Shown: piece by piece, positions 39,009 to 48,077 of the stretch
Numbering within the stretch: position 1 is the stretch's first letter
How the letters are laid out: the number at the start of each line of letters is the position of its first letter
Assembly: GCA_018240785.1 (NCBI GenBank)
Contig: JAFEFC010000010.1
Location: 1-64,000 of the forward strand
Length of the DNA stretch: 64,000 nt
Direction: 5' to 3'
From: Pseudomonadota bacterium
Lineage (GTDB): Bacteria > Pseudomonadota > Gammaproteobacteria > Burkholderiales > Rhodocyclaceae
Notes under the pieces: model-generated
What the model was told of the DNA's origin: nothing
What the model saw: only the letters and a program-made list of their open reading frames with translations
Databases searched by the model: none
Made by a program: the position numbers and the translations under genes

Positions 39009-40560
39009 GGCCTACACCGCCTGGGCGGGCATCGATCACTCGCGGCGCCTGTCGCTGCGCTATTTCAACCTCTTCCGTTTGCTGCTGGCGGGCATCTTCG
39101 TCGTAGGCGGCCGCAGTTTCGGGCTCGGCGGCGAGCATCCGTTCGTCTTCGATGCTGCCTCCTTCGGCTATCTCGCCGCGGTACTGGCGCTGGGGTTCCC
39201 CGATGCCGTGCGGCGCCTGGGCCTGGAGCGGGTGATCCTGCTGCAGATCCTGGTCGACGTGGTGGCGCTGTCGGTGATCATGTGGGCCAGCGGCGGCTAT
39301 CGCAGCGGCATGCCGGTGCTGATGATGGTGGTGCTCGCCGGCACCGGCCTGCTCGCCGAAGGGCGCATGGTGCTGTTCTTCGCTGCGCTGGCGACGCTCA
39401 CCGTGCTGATCGAGAACGCCTGGCGCTTCGCCGCAGGCGGCCAGCCGGGCGATTTCCTGCAGGTCGGCATCTTCTGCACCGGGTTCTTCGGCATCGCCGT
39501 GGTGTCGCGCCGGCTCGCGCTGCGCGCCCAGGCCAATGCCTCGCTGGCGGCCGAGCGCGGCGAGGCGCTGGCGCGCCAGCAGGCGGTCAACGAGCGCATC
39601 ATCCGCGACATGCATGACGGCGTGATCGTGGTGGGAGGCGACGGCCGTGCGCTGCAGGTCAATCCGCAGGCGTCGGCCCTGCTGGGCGTGGTGCGGATCG
39701 AGGGGCGCCGGCTGGACGAGATCGACCCGGTCTTCGCCGAGGCGCTGGCCCGCGACGACGCGCAGGAGCCGCGCGTGCTGAGGCTCGGGGCGGAAGGGCG
39801 GCTGATTCGCTGCCGCACGGTGCGCAGCGCGACCGACGGCGGCACGGGCGAGGCGCTGCTCTACCTGACCGATTTCGAGGATGTGGAGCGCCAGATGCAG
39901 CAGCTCAAGCTCGCCGCACTGGGCCGCCTGACCGCCAGCATGGCGCACGAGATCCGCAACCCCTTGTCGGCCGTCACCCAGGCGGCGGAGCTGCTGTGCG
40001 AGGAAAAGCGCGCCGACATGCAGGCGCGCCTCGCCCGCATCATCAACGACAACGCCCATCGCATCGAACGCATGATCCGCGACGTGCTGGCGCTGGGGCG
40101 TCGCGAGCATGCCGTGCCTGAGGCGCTGCCGCTTGCCGTCTTCGTCGGCGAGGTGATCGATGCGCGCGTGCTGACCAACGACACCGAGCGCCGCGTCTAT
40201 GCGCTGGAGATCGGTGACGAGATCACCCTGGGCGTCGATCGCGCGCATCTGCACCAGATCCTCGACAACCTGCTCGCCAACGCCCGCCGCTACTGCAGCG
40301 GCCGGCCCGGCTCGGTGCGCCTGCGCGCCGAAGCCCTGCCCGGTGGCCGTGTCGCGCTGCACGTCATCGACGACGGCCCCGGGCTCGATGCGGCGACGCG
40401 CAGCCATCTCTTCGAACCCTTTTTCACCACGCACGCCAAGGGCACCGGGCTCGGGCTGTACATCGCCCGCGAACTGGCCGAGGCCAACGACGCCACGCTG
40501 GAATTGCAGGGCGAAGGCATCGGTGCCGACTTCGTGCTGACCGGACGGAGTCGACCATGA
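39001..40560 (+). CDS. pilS: Sensor histidine kinase PilS
   Basis: A 519-residue kinase starting at GTG 39001 (MTEAYTAWAGIDHSRRLSLR) inside the end of the PP0621 gene. The N-terminal half has about six membrane segments (residues 20-170), then a PAS-like domain (200-290), the phospho-accepting H316 (SMAHEIRNPLSAV) and an ATPase domain (NLLANARRY, DDGPGLDA, GTGLGLYIARELAE). In Pseudomonas PilS monitors PilA in the membrane and controls pilin transcription through PilR, which overlaps it here by 4 bases. Confidence 0.93.
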   Translation: MTEAYTAWAGIDHSRRLSLRYFNLFRLLLAGIFVVGGRSFGLGGEHPFVFDAASFGYLAAVLALGFPDAVRRLGLERVILLQILVDVVALSVIMWASGGYRSGMPVLMMVVLAGTGLLAEGRMVLFFAALATLTVLIENAWRFAAGGQPGDFLQVGIFCTGFFGIAVVSRRLALRAQANASLAAERGEALARQQAVNERIIRDMHDGVIVVGGDGRALQVNPQASALLGVVRIEGRRLDEIDPVFAEALARDDAQEPRVLRLGAEGRLIRCRTVRSATDGGTGEALLYLTDFEDVERQMQQLKLAALGRLTASMAHEIRNPLSAVTQAAELLCEEKRADMQARLARIINDNAHRIERMIRDVLALGRREHAVPEALPLAVFVGEVIDARVLTNDTERRVYALEIGDEITLGVDRAHLHQILDNLLANARRYCSGRPGSVRLRAEALPGGRVALHVIDDGPGLDAATRSHLFEPFFTTHAKGTGLGLYIARELAEANDATLELQGEGIGADFVLTGRSRP

Positions 40561-41924
40561 GTGTCATCGAGCGCCGCAACCGCCCAGAAAGCATCGACGT
40601 CCTCATCGTCGACGACGAGGAGGACATCCGCGAACTGCTCGAGCTGTCGTTGCTGCGCATGGGGCTGGCCTGCGACACCGCGGGCAGCGTCGCCGAGGCG
40701 CGCGAGCGGCTCGCCCAGCGCCGCTATCGCCTGTGCCTGACCGACATGCGCCTGCCCGATGGCGACGGTCTCGAGCTCGTCGAATCCATCCAGAGCCAAC
40801 TGCCCGGCCTGCCGGTGGCGGTGATCACCGCCTACGGCAGCATCGAGACGGCCATCCGTGCGCTCAAGCTGGGCGCGTTCGACTTCGTCACCAAGCCGGT
40901 CGAACTCAAGGCACTGCGCGAACTGGTGAGCCACGCGTTGAAGCTCGAGCCCAGGATCGCCCCGCTGGTGGCCGGGCGCAGCCTGATCGGCCATTCGCCG
41001 GCATTCGAGCAACTGCGCGCGCAGATCGAGAAGCTCGCGCGCAACCAGGCGCCTGTTTTCATCCGCGGCGAATCCGGAACCGGCAAGGAAGTCATCGCGC
41101 GCCTGATCCACGGTCTGGGCGCGCGCGCGGCCGGCCCCTTCGTGCCGGTCAACTGCGGCGCCATCTCGCCCGAGCTGATGGAAAGCGAGTTTTTCGGCCA
41201 CCGCAAGGGCAGCTTCACCGGCGCAACGGCAGACAAGGAGGGCCTGTTCCAGGCGGCGCGCGGCGGCACGCTGTTCCTCGACGAAGTGGGCGAGTTGCCG
41301 CTGGCCATGCAGGTCAAGCTGTTGCGCGCGATCCAGGAGCGGGCGGTGCGTCCCGTCGGCGCGCATGCCGAGGAGCCGGTCGACGTGCGCATCCTGTCCG
41401 CCTCGCACCAGGACCTGTCGCGCCTGGTGGCCGAAGGCAAGTTCCGCCAGGACCTCTATTTCCGCATCAACGTCATCACCCTGCGCGTGCCGCCGCTGCG
41501 CGAGCGCGTCGAGGACATTCCCGAACTGGCCGAGCACATCCTGGCGAAGCTCGCCGATCGCGAGGGGGGCGCGCCGCGCAGGTTGTCGACCGCGGCGCTG
41601 GCTGCACTGCAGGCCCATGCCTTTCCCGGCAACGTGCGCGAGCTGGAGAACCTGCTCGAGCGTGCCTGTGCGCTGTGCGAGGGCGAGGTCATCGACGTGG
41701 CCGACATCGACCTGCAGCCGGCCTGCCTCGCCATGCCGCTCGCCGATCCCGTCACAGCTGCCGAGGCGGCGGCCGGCGAGGCTGCCGACGACAGCGACGA
41801 CGAGCGCCGTCGCATCCTGCGCGCGCTCGACGAGACACGCTGGAACCGCTCGGCCGCCGCGCGCAAGCTCGGCATGACGCTGCGCCAGTTGCGCTACCGG
41901 CTGCAGAAGTGGGGGCTGGAGTAA
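40557..41924 (+). CDS. pilR: Sigma-54-dependent response regulator PilR
   Basis: A 455-residue NtrC-type regulator. The receiver domain has D19-D20 and phospho-acceptor D63 (TDMRLPDGDG); the AAA+ domain has Walker A GESGTGKE (171-178) and the sigma-54 contact loop GSFTGA (218-223); a Fis-type helix-turn-helix ends the protein (NRSAAARKLGMTLRQLRYRL). It should activate pilA from a sigma-54 promoter outside the window. Confidence 0.93.
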   Translation: MSVIERRNRPESIDVLIVDDEEDIRELLELSLLRMGLACDTAGSVAEARERLAQRRYRLCLTDMRLPDGDGLELVESIQSQLPGLPVAVITAYGSIETAIRALKLGAFDFVTKPVELKALRELVSHALKLEPRIAPLVAGRSLIGHSPAFEQLRAQIEKLARNQAPVFIRGESGTGKEVIARLIHGLGARAAGPFVPVNCGAISPELMESEFFGHRKGSFTGATADKEGLFQAARGGTLFLDEVGELPLAMQVKLLRAIQERAVRPVGAHAEEPVDVRILSASHQDLSRLVAEGKFRQDLYFRINVITLRVPPLRERVEDIPELAEHILAKLADREGGAPRRLSTAALAALQAHAFPGNVRELENLLERACALCEGEVIDVADIDLQPACLAMPLADPVTAAEAAAGEAADDSDDERRRILRALDETRWNRSAAARKLGMTLRQLRYRLQKWGLE

Positions 41925-41942
41925 GCGGGCCAGGCTGCGCCG

Positions 41943-43352
41943 TCAGACGACCACGCTCACCCGCCCGCCGCTCGCGCGCGCCAGGTGCTCGGCGAAGGCC
42001 TGGCGCGTGGCGTCCTCGCCATGAACCAGCCGCACTTCCTCGGGCAGGTGGCGCATACGCAGGATGAAGCGGGTGAGGTCGTCGCGGTCGGCGTGTGCCG
42101 AATAGCCGGACAGCGTGTGGATGCCGGCGCGGATGTCGATGCGCTCGCCATCGAGTTCCACATGACCGCCGCGCGGCCCGTAGTTCTGGATGGCCGCGCC
42201 CGGCGTTCCGCGCGCCTGGTAGCCGACGAAGACCACGTTGTGGCGCGCGTCGCCGAGCATCGCCTTGAGATAGTTGACCACTCGCCCGCCGGCGCACATG
42301 CCGCTGGCGGCGATGACGATGGCAGGCTCGCCGCTGCGCGCCAGGCGCCGCACGTTGGCCAGGTGCGCCTCGTGGTCGCTGATCGCCACCAACTGGTCGA
42401 AGCCCAGCGGCTTGCGTCCGGCGCGCACGCGGGCGAGCGCCTCGGCATCCCAGTAGGGCTGCAGTTCGCGGTACAGCTCGGTGAAGCGGCCGGCGAGCGG
42501 GGAGTCGAGGTAGATCGGCAATGCTGCCCAGCGCTCCGCCTTGCGCCCGGGCCGTACGCGCTGCCGATGCAGGATGTCCTCGAACTCATACAACAGCTCC
42601 TGCGTGCGGCCGATGCTGAAGGCCGGGATGATCACCGTGCCGCCATCGGCCAGCGCCTGTTCGACCACCTTCTGCAGGCGTTCGCGCCGGCTGCGCCGAT
42701 CCTCATGTGCGCGGTCGCCGTAGGTCGTCTCCAGCACCACCACGTCGGCATGCCAGGGTGGCCGCGGTGCCGGCAGCAGCGGCGCGTGCGGCGCGCCGAG
42801 ATCGCCGGAGAACAGCACGCGCCGTCCCTGCGGCCACGCCGGGCCGGAGAAATCGCATTCGACATAGGCCGAGCCGAGGATGTGGCCGGCGCGCTGCAGC
42901 CGGATGCGCAAGGTCGTCTGCGCGCTCGAGTACACCGTGCGCCACTCGCGATAGGGCAGCGGCCGCAGGCGTGCCTCGACCATCTTCAGGTAGCGCTCGA
43001 CCAGCGCCTTGTTGCGCGTGACGCCCATCTCGAAGGCATCGGCCAGGACCGTCGGCAGCAGCCGGGCCGAAGGCTCGCTGCACAGGATCGGCCCCTTGAA
43101 GCCGGCCGCCAGCAGCCAGGGCAGCCGGCCGCAGTGGTCGATGTGTACATGCGTCAGCACCAGCGCGCCGATCTTGTCGACGGGGAAGGGAATGTCCAGC
43201 CGGTCGGCGGCGGCGCTGCCGTCGGGGGCGGTTTCCGCGCCCTGGAACAGTCCGCAGTCGATCAGCAGGCTGTCGTCGCCTTCGACGAAAAGCTGGTGGC
43301 ACGAGCCGGTCACGCCATGGCGCGCACCGTGATGGATGATGGTCGGGTTCAT
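41943..43352 (-). CDS. Beta-CASP metallo-beta-lactamase RNA nuclease
   Basis: A 469-residue protein of the CPSF73-like family. It has the zinc motif HVHIDHCGRLP, further ligands in GHILGSAYVE and FSGDLGAP, and the beta-CASP insertion ending in YSAHADRDDL and HGEDATRQAF. Bacterial relatives act as RNA exo/endonucleases. It stands alone, convergent with pilR by 18 bases. The physiological RNA substrate is unknown. Confidence 0.92.
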   Translation of the reverse strand: MNPTIIHHGARHGVTGSCHQLFVEGDDSLLIDCGLFQGAETAPDGSAAADRLDIPFPVDKIGALVLTHVHIDHCGRLPWLLAAGFKGPILCSEPSARLLPTVLADAFEMGVTRNKALVERYLKMVEARLRPLPYREWRTVYSSAQTTLRIRLQRAGHILGSAYVECDFSGPAWPQGRRVLFSGDLGAPHAPLLPAPRPPWHADVVVLETTYGDRAHEDRRSRRERLQKVVEQALADGGTVIIPAFSIGRTQELLYEFEDILHRQRVRPGRKAERWAALPIYLDSPLAGRFTELYRELQPYWDAEALARVRAGRKPLGFDQLVAISDHEAHLANVRRLARSGEPAIVIAASGMCAGGRVVNYLKAMLGDARHNVVFVGYQARGTPGAAIQNYGPRGGHVELDGERIDIRAGIHTLSGYSAHADRDDLTRFILRMRHLPEEVRLVHGEDATRQAFAEHLARASGGRVSVVV

Positions 43353-43408
43353 GGGAATCGCATTCTATATGTCATGAATGACGATCCCAAGAGAATAAAC
43401 GCAGGCAC

Positions 43409-44206
43409 TCATTCGATCTTGCGCAGGTACTCCCGGGTGAACATGCGCTCGGGAAGGTCGCGCACCGCCATGCTGTCGTAGGTCAGCACCGACACGTCGC
43501 CCTTCTTCAGCGCGTCTTCCATCACCAGCCGGGTGGGGCGCACGCGTCCGGCCATCTCGCGGAACTCCTCGTAGCGGCAGCTCTTCAGCAGGCGGCCCGA
43601 CAAGGCATAGAACTCGGCCTTCACCGGGCGGCTGTCCTTCTCGCTCACCCAGTACTTCACCTTCGCATAGGTCACGCTGCGATCGACCGCAGTGAGGTCG
43701 AGCACCAGGGTGGGCTGGCCATTGATCGTCTCGCGCCCGATGACGCGCGGCGAATAATCGCCGGCGAAGTTGGCGCGCGCCAGATCGCCGTTGGCCACCT
43801 GGCCGGTCAGGCGCTGGGCCAGCGACAGGCGCACCGGTTGCGACACGGTGGGCATGAAGATCCACAGGTCGCGGCCGCGCATCAACAAGGTCTGGCCGCG
43901 GTCGGTGGCCGGTTCCAGCGTCATCACGATGGTGTTCTCGTTGCCACGCGACAGCACGCGGAACTTGCGCTCGTCGGTCGTCTGCCCCTCGCTGCTGCTC
44001 TTGACGAGGATGTCCGTCTGGAAGCTCTCGCGCGGAAAACGGATCTCGTCGGCGCGTGCCACGGCGCGCACCGCGGCTTCGTCGACTTCAGCCGCTGCCA
44101 CCGGGCTGTCCTCGGCGCGCGCCAGGCCGGCGGCCCAGCCCGGCACCAGCAGGCTACCGGCCAGGCCCGCGAGGAAGGTGCGGCGGGATCGTGTGCTCAG
44201 GCTCAT
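43409..44206 (-). CDS. LolA-fold outer-membrane lipoprotein-sorting-like protein
   Basis: A 265-residue exported protein. The N-terminus has a twin-arginine signal (STRSRRTFLAGLAGSLLVPG), so it may be exported folded by Tat. The mature part is the lipoprotein-sorting-like domain (LSRGNENTIVMTLEPATDRG; GRDLWIFMPTVSQPVRLSLA; DYSPRVIGRETINGQPTLVL), likely a lipid or lipoprotein carrier. The start ATG ending at 44206 has AAGGA upstream. It is divergent from a LolD-like ATPase 45 bases away. Confidence 0.85.
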   Translation of the reverse strand: MSLSTRSRRTFLAGLAGSLLVPGWAAGLARAEDSPVAAAEVDEAAVRAVARADEIRFPRESFQTDILVKSSSEGQTTDERKFRVLSRGNENTIVMTLEPATDRGQTLLMRGRDLWIFMPTVSQPVRLSLAQRLTGQVANGDLARANFAGDYSPRVIGRETINGQPTLVLDLTAVDRSVTYAKVKYWVSEKDSRPVKAEFYALSGRLLKSCRYEEFREMAGRVRPTRLVMEDALKKGDVSVLTYDSMAVRDLPERMFTREYLRKIE

Positions 44207-44251
44207 GGATGCTATCCTTATTGCGTTTTTCATCATGGATTGGCTGCCTCG

Positions 44252-45001
44252 ATGCCGATTGTCCAGGTCGAACATGTCAGCAAGCATTATCGCCTCGGCG
44301 ATCAGGACGTGCAGGCGCTCACCGATATCACGCTGTCGATCGAGCCTGGCGTGTTCCTGGCCATCGCCGGCCCGTCGGGCAGCGGCAAATCGACGCTGCT
44401 GAACATCATCGGCTGCATCGATACGCCGAGCGAGGGCAGGGTGATCATCGATGGCCACGATGTCTCGGGCCGCACGCCTGACCAACTGGCCGATCTTCGT
44501 GCACGTACTATCGGCTTCATTTTCCAGACCTTCAATCTGTTGCCGGTGCTGTCGGCGGAAGAGAACGTCGAATATCCGCTGCTGCAATTGCGCGAACTGT
44601 CGAAGGCGGAACGCCGCGAGCGCGTCCGCCACTACCTCGACATGGTGGGTCTGACGAAATACGCCGGCCACCGGCCGAACCAGCTCTCGGGCGGCCAGCG
44701 GCAGCGCGTCGCGATCGCCCGCGCGCTGGCCACGCACTCCAAGGTCGTGCTGGCCGACGAGCCCACCGCAAACCTCGACAGCAAGACCGGCACCAGCATC
44801 CTGAAGCTGATGCGGGAGATCAACCGCAAGTCGGGCACCACCTTCGTCTTTTCCACTCATGATCGCAAGGTCATGAACATGGCGGACCGTCTGGTGCGCA
44901 TCGCCGACGGCCAGATCACCGCGCTCGGCATGCGCTCGGACAATCGCTGGGTGTTCGTCCAGGATCGCCGCCCCGCGGGCGAGGACGATCCGGAAATCTA
45001 G
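44252..45001 (+). CDS. LolD-like ABC transporter ATPase without permease
   Basis: A 249-residue ATPase of the MacB/LolD/FtsE class. It has Walker A GPSGSGKST (40-48), Q-loop region FIFQTFNLLP, signature LSGGQRQRV (145-153) and Walker B VVLADEPTANLDS. Such ATPases work with FtsX-like permeases, but no permease gene lies on either side; the partner must be elsewhere or has been lost. The start ATG 44252 was chosen since the frame before it overlaps the divergent gene. Confidence 0.88.
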   Translation: MPIVQVEHVSKHYRLGDQDVQALTDITLSIEPGVFLAIAGPSGSGKSTLLNIIGCIDTPSEGRVIIDGHDVSGRTPDQLADLRARTIGFIFQTFNLLPVLSAEENVEYPLLQLRELSKAERRERVRHYLDMVGLTKYAGHRPNQLSGGQRQRVAIARALATHSKVVLADEPTANLDSKTGTSILKLMREINRKSGTTFVFSTHDRKVMNMADRLVRIADGQITALGMRSDNRWVFVQDRRPAGEDDPEI

Positions 45002-45014
45002 GGAGTTCGTTTCA

Positions 45015-46346
45015 ATGGGTTTGATCAAGACGACCTTCATGGTCGCCCTCTGCGGCTGTGCGGTCACCGCGAACGCGGCCGACAGTGACATGGACGATGC
45101 GGCGATCGATGCCCTGCTCAGGCCTGCTGCGGGCGCAGCGGTCGAGCAGGGCGGGGCCTCGGCCGTGAAGCTGTCGGGCTATGCCGAATTCGGTGGCGCC
45201 TACACCTGGCCGGAGCCGGATCACTGGTCCAAGCTGCGTGCGCGGGCCGAAGTCGGTGCGAGCGGGCGCCTGAGCGAGGTGGTGAAATGGAAGTTCTCCG
45301 CCCGCGCCGATGCCGACGGCGCCTACGATCTCGAACGCGACCATTACCCCGCTGACGTCCGCCGCAACCAGCGCAGCGATGCGTCCATCCGCGAGGCCTA
45401 TGTGGATGTCGGCGCTGGAGACCTTGAGTTCCGGCTCGGGCGGCAGCAGATCGTCTGGGGCGAGATGGTCGGCTTCTTCTTCGCGGACGTCGTTTCGGCT
45501 CGCGACCTGCGCGAATTCCTGCTGCCCGAACTCGAGAGCATACGCATCGCCCAGTGGGCGGCGCGTGCCGAATACTACGCGGGCGAAACCCATCTCGAGG
45601 CGCTGTGGATTCCGGTAGCGAGCTACGACCGCATCGGCAAGCCCGGGAGCGACTTCTTCCCCTATCCGCTGCCGCCGGGGACGCCGCTGCGCGAGCGAAC
45701 CGCGGAACGCAACGGCGCAAACGGCAACTGGGGCCTGCGCGCCTCGCGCCTGATCGGCGGCTGGGATTTATCGGCTTTCTACTACGACAGCCTCGACGTT
45801 TCGCCAACGCTCAGCTTCAACCCCGCTACCAGTGGCTTCGAGCTGCGTCATGACCGCATCCGCCAGGCAGGCGGCACCTTCAGCAAGGACATGGGCAGCT
45901 TCGTGCTGAAAGGCGAGGCGGTCCATACGAGCGGCCGTGGCATCAACACGCTCGATCCCGATGGGCGTCTGGGTGTCGTGAAGACCGGCATGATCGACTA
46001 TGCGATTGGCGTCGACATACCGGTCGATGATGTCTGGCGCTTCAACGTCCAGTACTTCGCGCGCGTGCTCGATGAGCATCGCCCCGGCATGCAGACGGAC
46101 AAGGAAGAGCGCGGTGCCACTTTCCAGGTGGTGCGTGACCTGGGGCACCAGCTCGAAGGCGAATTCCTCGCCGCATCGAGCCTGAACCGACACGACCTGA
46201 TGCTGCGGCCCAAGCTCACCTGGAAGTTCGCGCCGGCGTGGCGCGGCATATTGGGGGCCGATATCTTCGAGGGGCGGCCGAACGGCATGTTTGGTCGCTT
46301 CGATGATCGCGACCGGGTCTACGTGGAAGTCAGGCGCTGGTTCTGA
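45015..46346 (+). CDS. DUF1302-like outer-membrane beta-barrel protein
   Basis: A 443-residue protein with a signal peptide (MGLIKTTFMVALCGCAVTAN) followed by alternating beta strands and a C-terminal aromatic (VYVEVRRWF), typical of an outer-membrane barrel. The segment LEFRLGRQQIVWGEMVGFFF resembles the DUF1302 family, whose members accompany lipid/hydrophobic-compound exporters. It starts 13 bases after the ATPase gene and is in operon with it. Cargo unknown. Confidence 0.8.
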   Translation: MGLIKTTFMVALCGCAVTANAADSDMDDAAIDALLRPAAGAAVEQGGASAVKLSGYAEFGGAYTWPEPDHWSKLRARAEVGASGRLSEVVKWKFSARADADGAYDLERDHYPADVRRNQRSDASIREAYVDVGAGDLEFRLGRQQIVWGEMVGFFFADVVSARDLREFLLPELESIRIAQWAARAEYYAGETHLEALWIPVASYDRIGKPGSDFFPYPLPPGTPLRERTAERNGANGNWGLRASRLIGGWDLSAFYYDSLDVSPTLSFNPATSGFELRHDRIRQAGGTFSKDMGSFVLKGEAVHTSGRGINTLDPDGRLGVVKTGMIDYAIGVDIPVDDVWRFNVQYFARVLDEHRPGMQTDKEERGATFQVVRDLGHQLEGEFLAASSLNRHDLMLRPKLTWKFAPAWRGILGADIFEGRPNGMFGRFDDRDRVYVEVRRWF

Positions 46347-46381
46347 GGACAGGTTCGCCGTGTTGCGCGATGTCGCAGGGA

Positions 46382-47167
46382 TCAGAAGCTGAGCAGGGCC
46401 CGATGAAGTTCGGTGAGGACGGACGGGGTAGGGAACAGCCTGTAGAAACTTCGCGTCGTGCTGTCGGCACCGCCAGCGAATCGTTGCACGAGTGCGTCGA
46501 GCTTCTTGCCGCAAAGGTGCAGCAGCACGGCGGGGGCGCCCACCCTGGGGCACGTCCGTTCCTGGCCGACGAGTTCATACCCGAGGAGGCGCTGGTAATA
46601 GCCGGCATGCCGCGGGTGAACTTCGATGAAGATGTCGGTCGTCTTGTGCACCATGCTGACGAGGATGTAGAGGATCTGCACCATCCCGGCGAGGGCCTCC
46701 TGCGAACCTCGTTCCGGATCCATCGCAAGTCGCGTGATTTCGCACACCTTGCCGCCGCGCCGGCGAACCGCATCGATCTCCTTCTTGTAAAGCGTGTCGG
46801 CAAGCAGACCGGTACCGGTGTCGACGCCCAGGGTCATCGTCCCGACGAGATGTTCGCCGCGGGAAGCCACGATGGTCGTCAGCCGTTCATCGATGTCAGG
46901 GGCGGGGCGGTATGCCTGCAGTCCACGGGAGACATACATGCGTTCGATGAGCCACGCCGTCTGCGTCTTCAGTGCATGTTCGCCATCGACGATGCGGATC
47001 TCGAACCCGTGCCGAAAGAGGACGAAGTCCGGATTGAAACGGAACAGACCGCCTTTATCCTTCGGATCGTCGAATTCCCGTCTTGCCTGCGCCCGATCTT
47101 CCCCGAAGGAAAGATGAGCCGGAAAAGCCGGGGGCGAGGTGCGACTTGGGGACATGGATGCATGCAT
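46382..47167 (-). CDS. FeeM-type long-chain N-acyl amino acid synthase
   Basis: A 261-residue GNAT-like acyltransferase of the PEP-CTERM/exosortase-associated group (TIGR03694/FeeM). Key segments are GTMTLGVDTGTGLLADTLYK, the core VCEITRLAMDPE and VHPRHAGYYQRLLGYE. FeeM enzymes use acyl-ACP to acylate free amino acids, and family members are known to be linked to exosortase loci. The start ATG ending at 47167 has AAGGAAGGGG upstream. It is divergent from the XrtA-linked export gene (209 bases apart). Confidence 0.85.
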   Translation of the reverse strand: MHASMSPSRTSPPAFPAHLSFGEDRAQARREFDDPKDKGGLFRFNPDFVLFRHGFEIRIVDGEHALKTQTAWLIERMYVSRGLQAYRPAPDIDERLTTIVASRGEHLVGTMTLGVDTGTGLLADTLYKKEIDAVRRRGGKVCEITRLAMDPERGSQEALAGMVQILYILVSMVHKTTDIFIEVHPRHAGYYQRLLGYELVGQERTCPRVGAPAVLLHLCGKKLDALVQRFAGGADSTTRSFYRLFPTPSVLTELHRALLSF

Positions 47168-47376
47168 TCGTAAACCACCCCTTCCTTGGCCGTGAGGTTG
47201 CGTCGAATCAATCGTGAAAAATCAGCGCGACTCTAAACGCCCACTCTGATACTGGGCAGGCACGCAGTGTAAGCGTTTGTGTATTTGTTCCTGTAACCAG
47301 GGATCACCCTGTCCGTAGCATGTCATCAATTTTCTGGGCGTATCATAGCGCCCGTTTGCAATCTGAGGGTTTGAGC

Positions 47377-48003
47377 ATGAGCAAAACCTTGTTGAACTGG
47401 TGGCAGAAGTTTCGTGGCCTGTTTGCCATCGTGGTGGCGGCTGGCGTGTTGTCCGCATGCGCGACGCCCTATCCGCCCGCGCCTGCGCTGGCTGCGGATC
47501 CGGACTGGAACTGGGTGATCGGGCCGGGTGACACGGTCAATATCCAGGTCTGGCGCAACCCCGAGCTTTCTTCATCGGCGACGGTGCGGCCGGACGGCAA
47601 GATCACCGTGCCGCTGGTCGAGGACCTGCCGGCCATGGGTAAGGACGGCACGACGCTGGCGCGCGACATGGAGAAGGTGCTGGGCAAGTATGTGCGTGAC
47701 CCCATCGTGACGGTGATGGCCAACGGCGTTGGCCCCTACAGCGAGCAGATCCGCGTGGTGGGCGAGGCGGCCAATCCGCAGGCGCTGGCCTACAAGCAGA
47801 AGATGACGCTGCTGGACGTGATGATCGCGGTGGGCGGCATCACCCAGTTCGCCGATGGCAACGGCGCATCCATCCTGCGCACTGCCGAGGGCAACAAGCA
47901 ATACGGCGTGCGCATCCGCGACCTGATCAAGCGCGGCGACGTGTCGGCCAACGTCGAGATGCGGCCGGGCGACGTGCTGATCATTCCGCAGAGCTGGTTC
48001 TGA
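47377..48003 (+). CDS. XrtA-associated polysaccharide export lipoprotein
   Basis: A 208-residue Wza/OPX-family protein (TIGR03027 type). A lipoprotein signal ends with the lipobox LSAC at about residue 28; a polysaccharide-export domain (WVIGPGDTVNIQVWRNPELS; VRPDGKITVPLVEDLPA) is followed by an SLBB-like beta-grasp part (IRVVGEAANPQALAYKQKMT). The start ATG 47377 has GAGGG upstream; in-frame codons back to 47320 are unlikely. It is the first gene of a long same-strand operon. No convincing promoter was recognised in the 209-base upstream gap. Confidence 0.92.
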   Translation: MSKTLLNWWQKFRGLFAIVVAAGVLSACATPYPPAPALAADPDWNWVIGPGDTVNIQVWRNPELSSSATVRPDGKITVPLVEDLPAMGKDGTTLARDMEKVLGKYVRDPIVTVMANGVGPYSEQIRVVGEAANPQALAYKQKMTLLDVMIAVGGITQFADGNGASILRTAEGNKQYGVRIRDLIKRGDVSANVEMRPGDVLIIPQSWF

Positions 48004-48077
48004 TTTCCCTCTCGTTTCTTCACCTTCGCGGCGCTGGACGGCAGTCCGGCGCGCGCGGCCCTGAGCGGTACTGATTC

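Noticed and set aside
47168-47376. Sigma-54 promoter upstream of the polysaccharide operon
   Set aside because: Candidate GG...GC pairs have wrong spacing (not 10 bases between); no convincing -24/-12 element.
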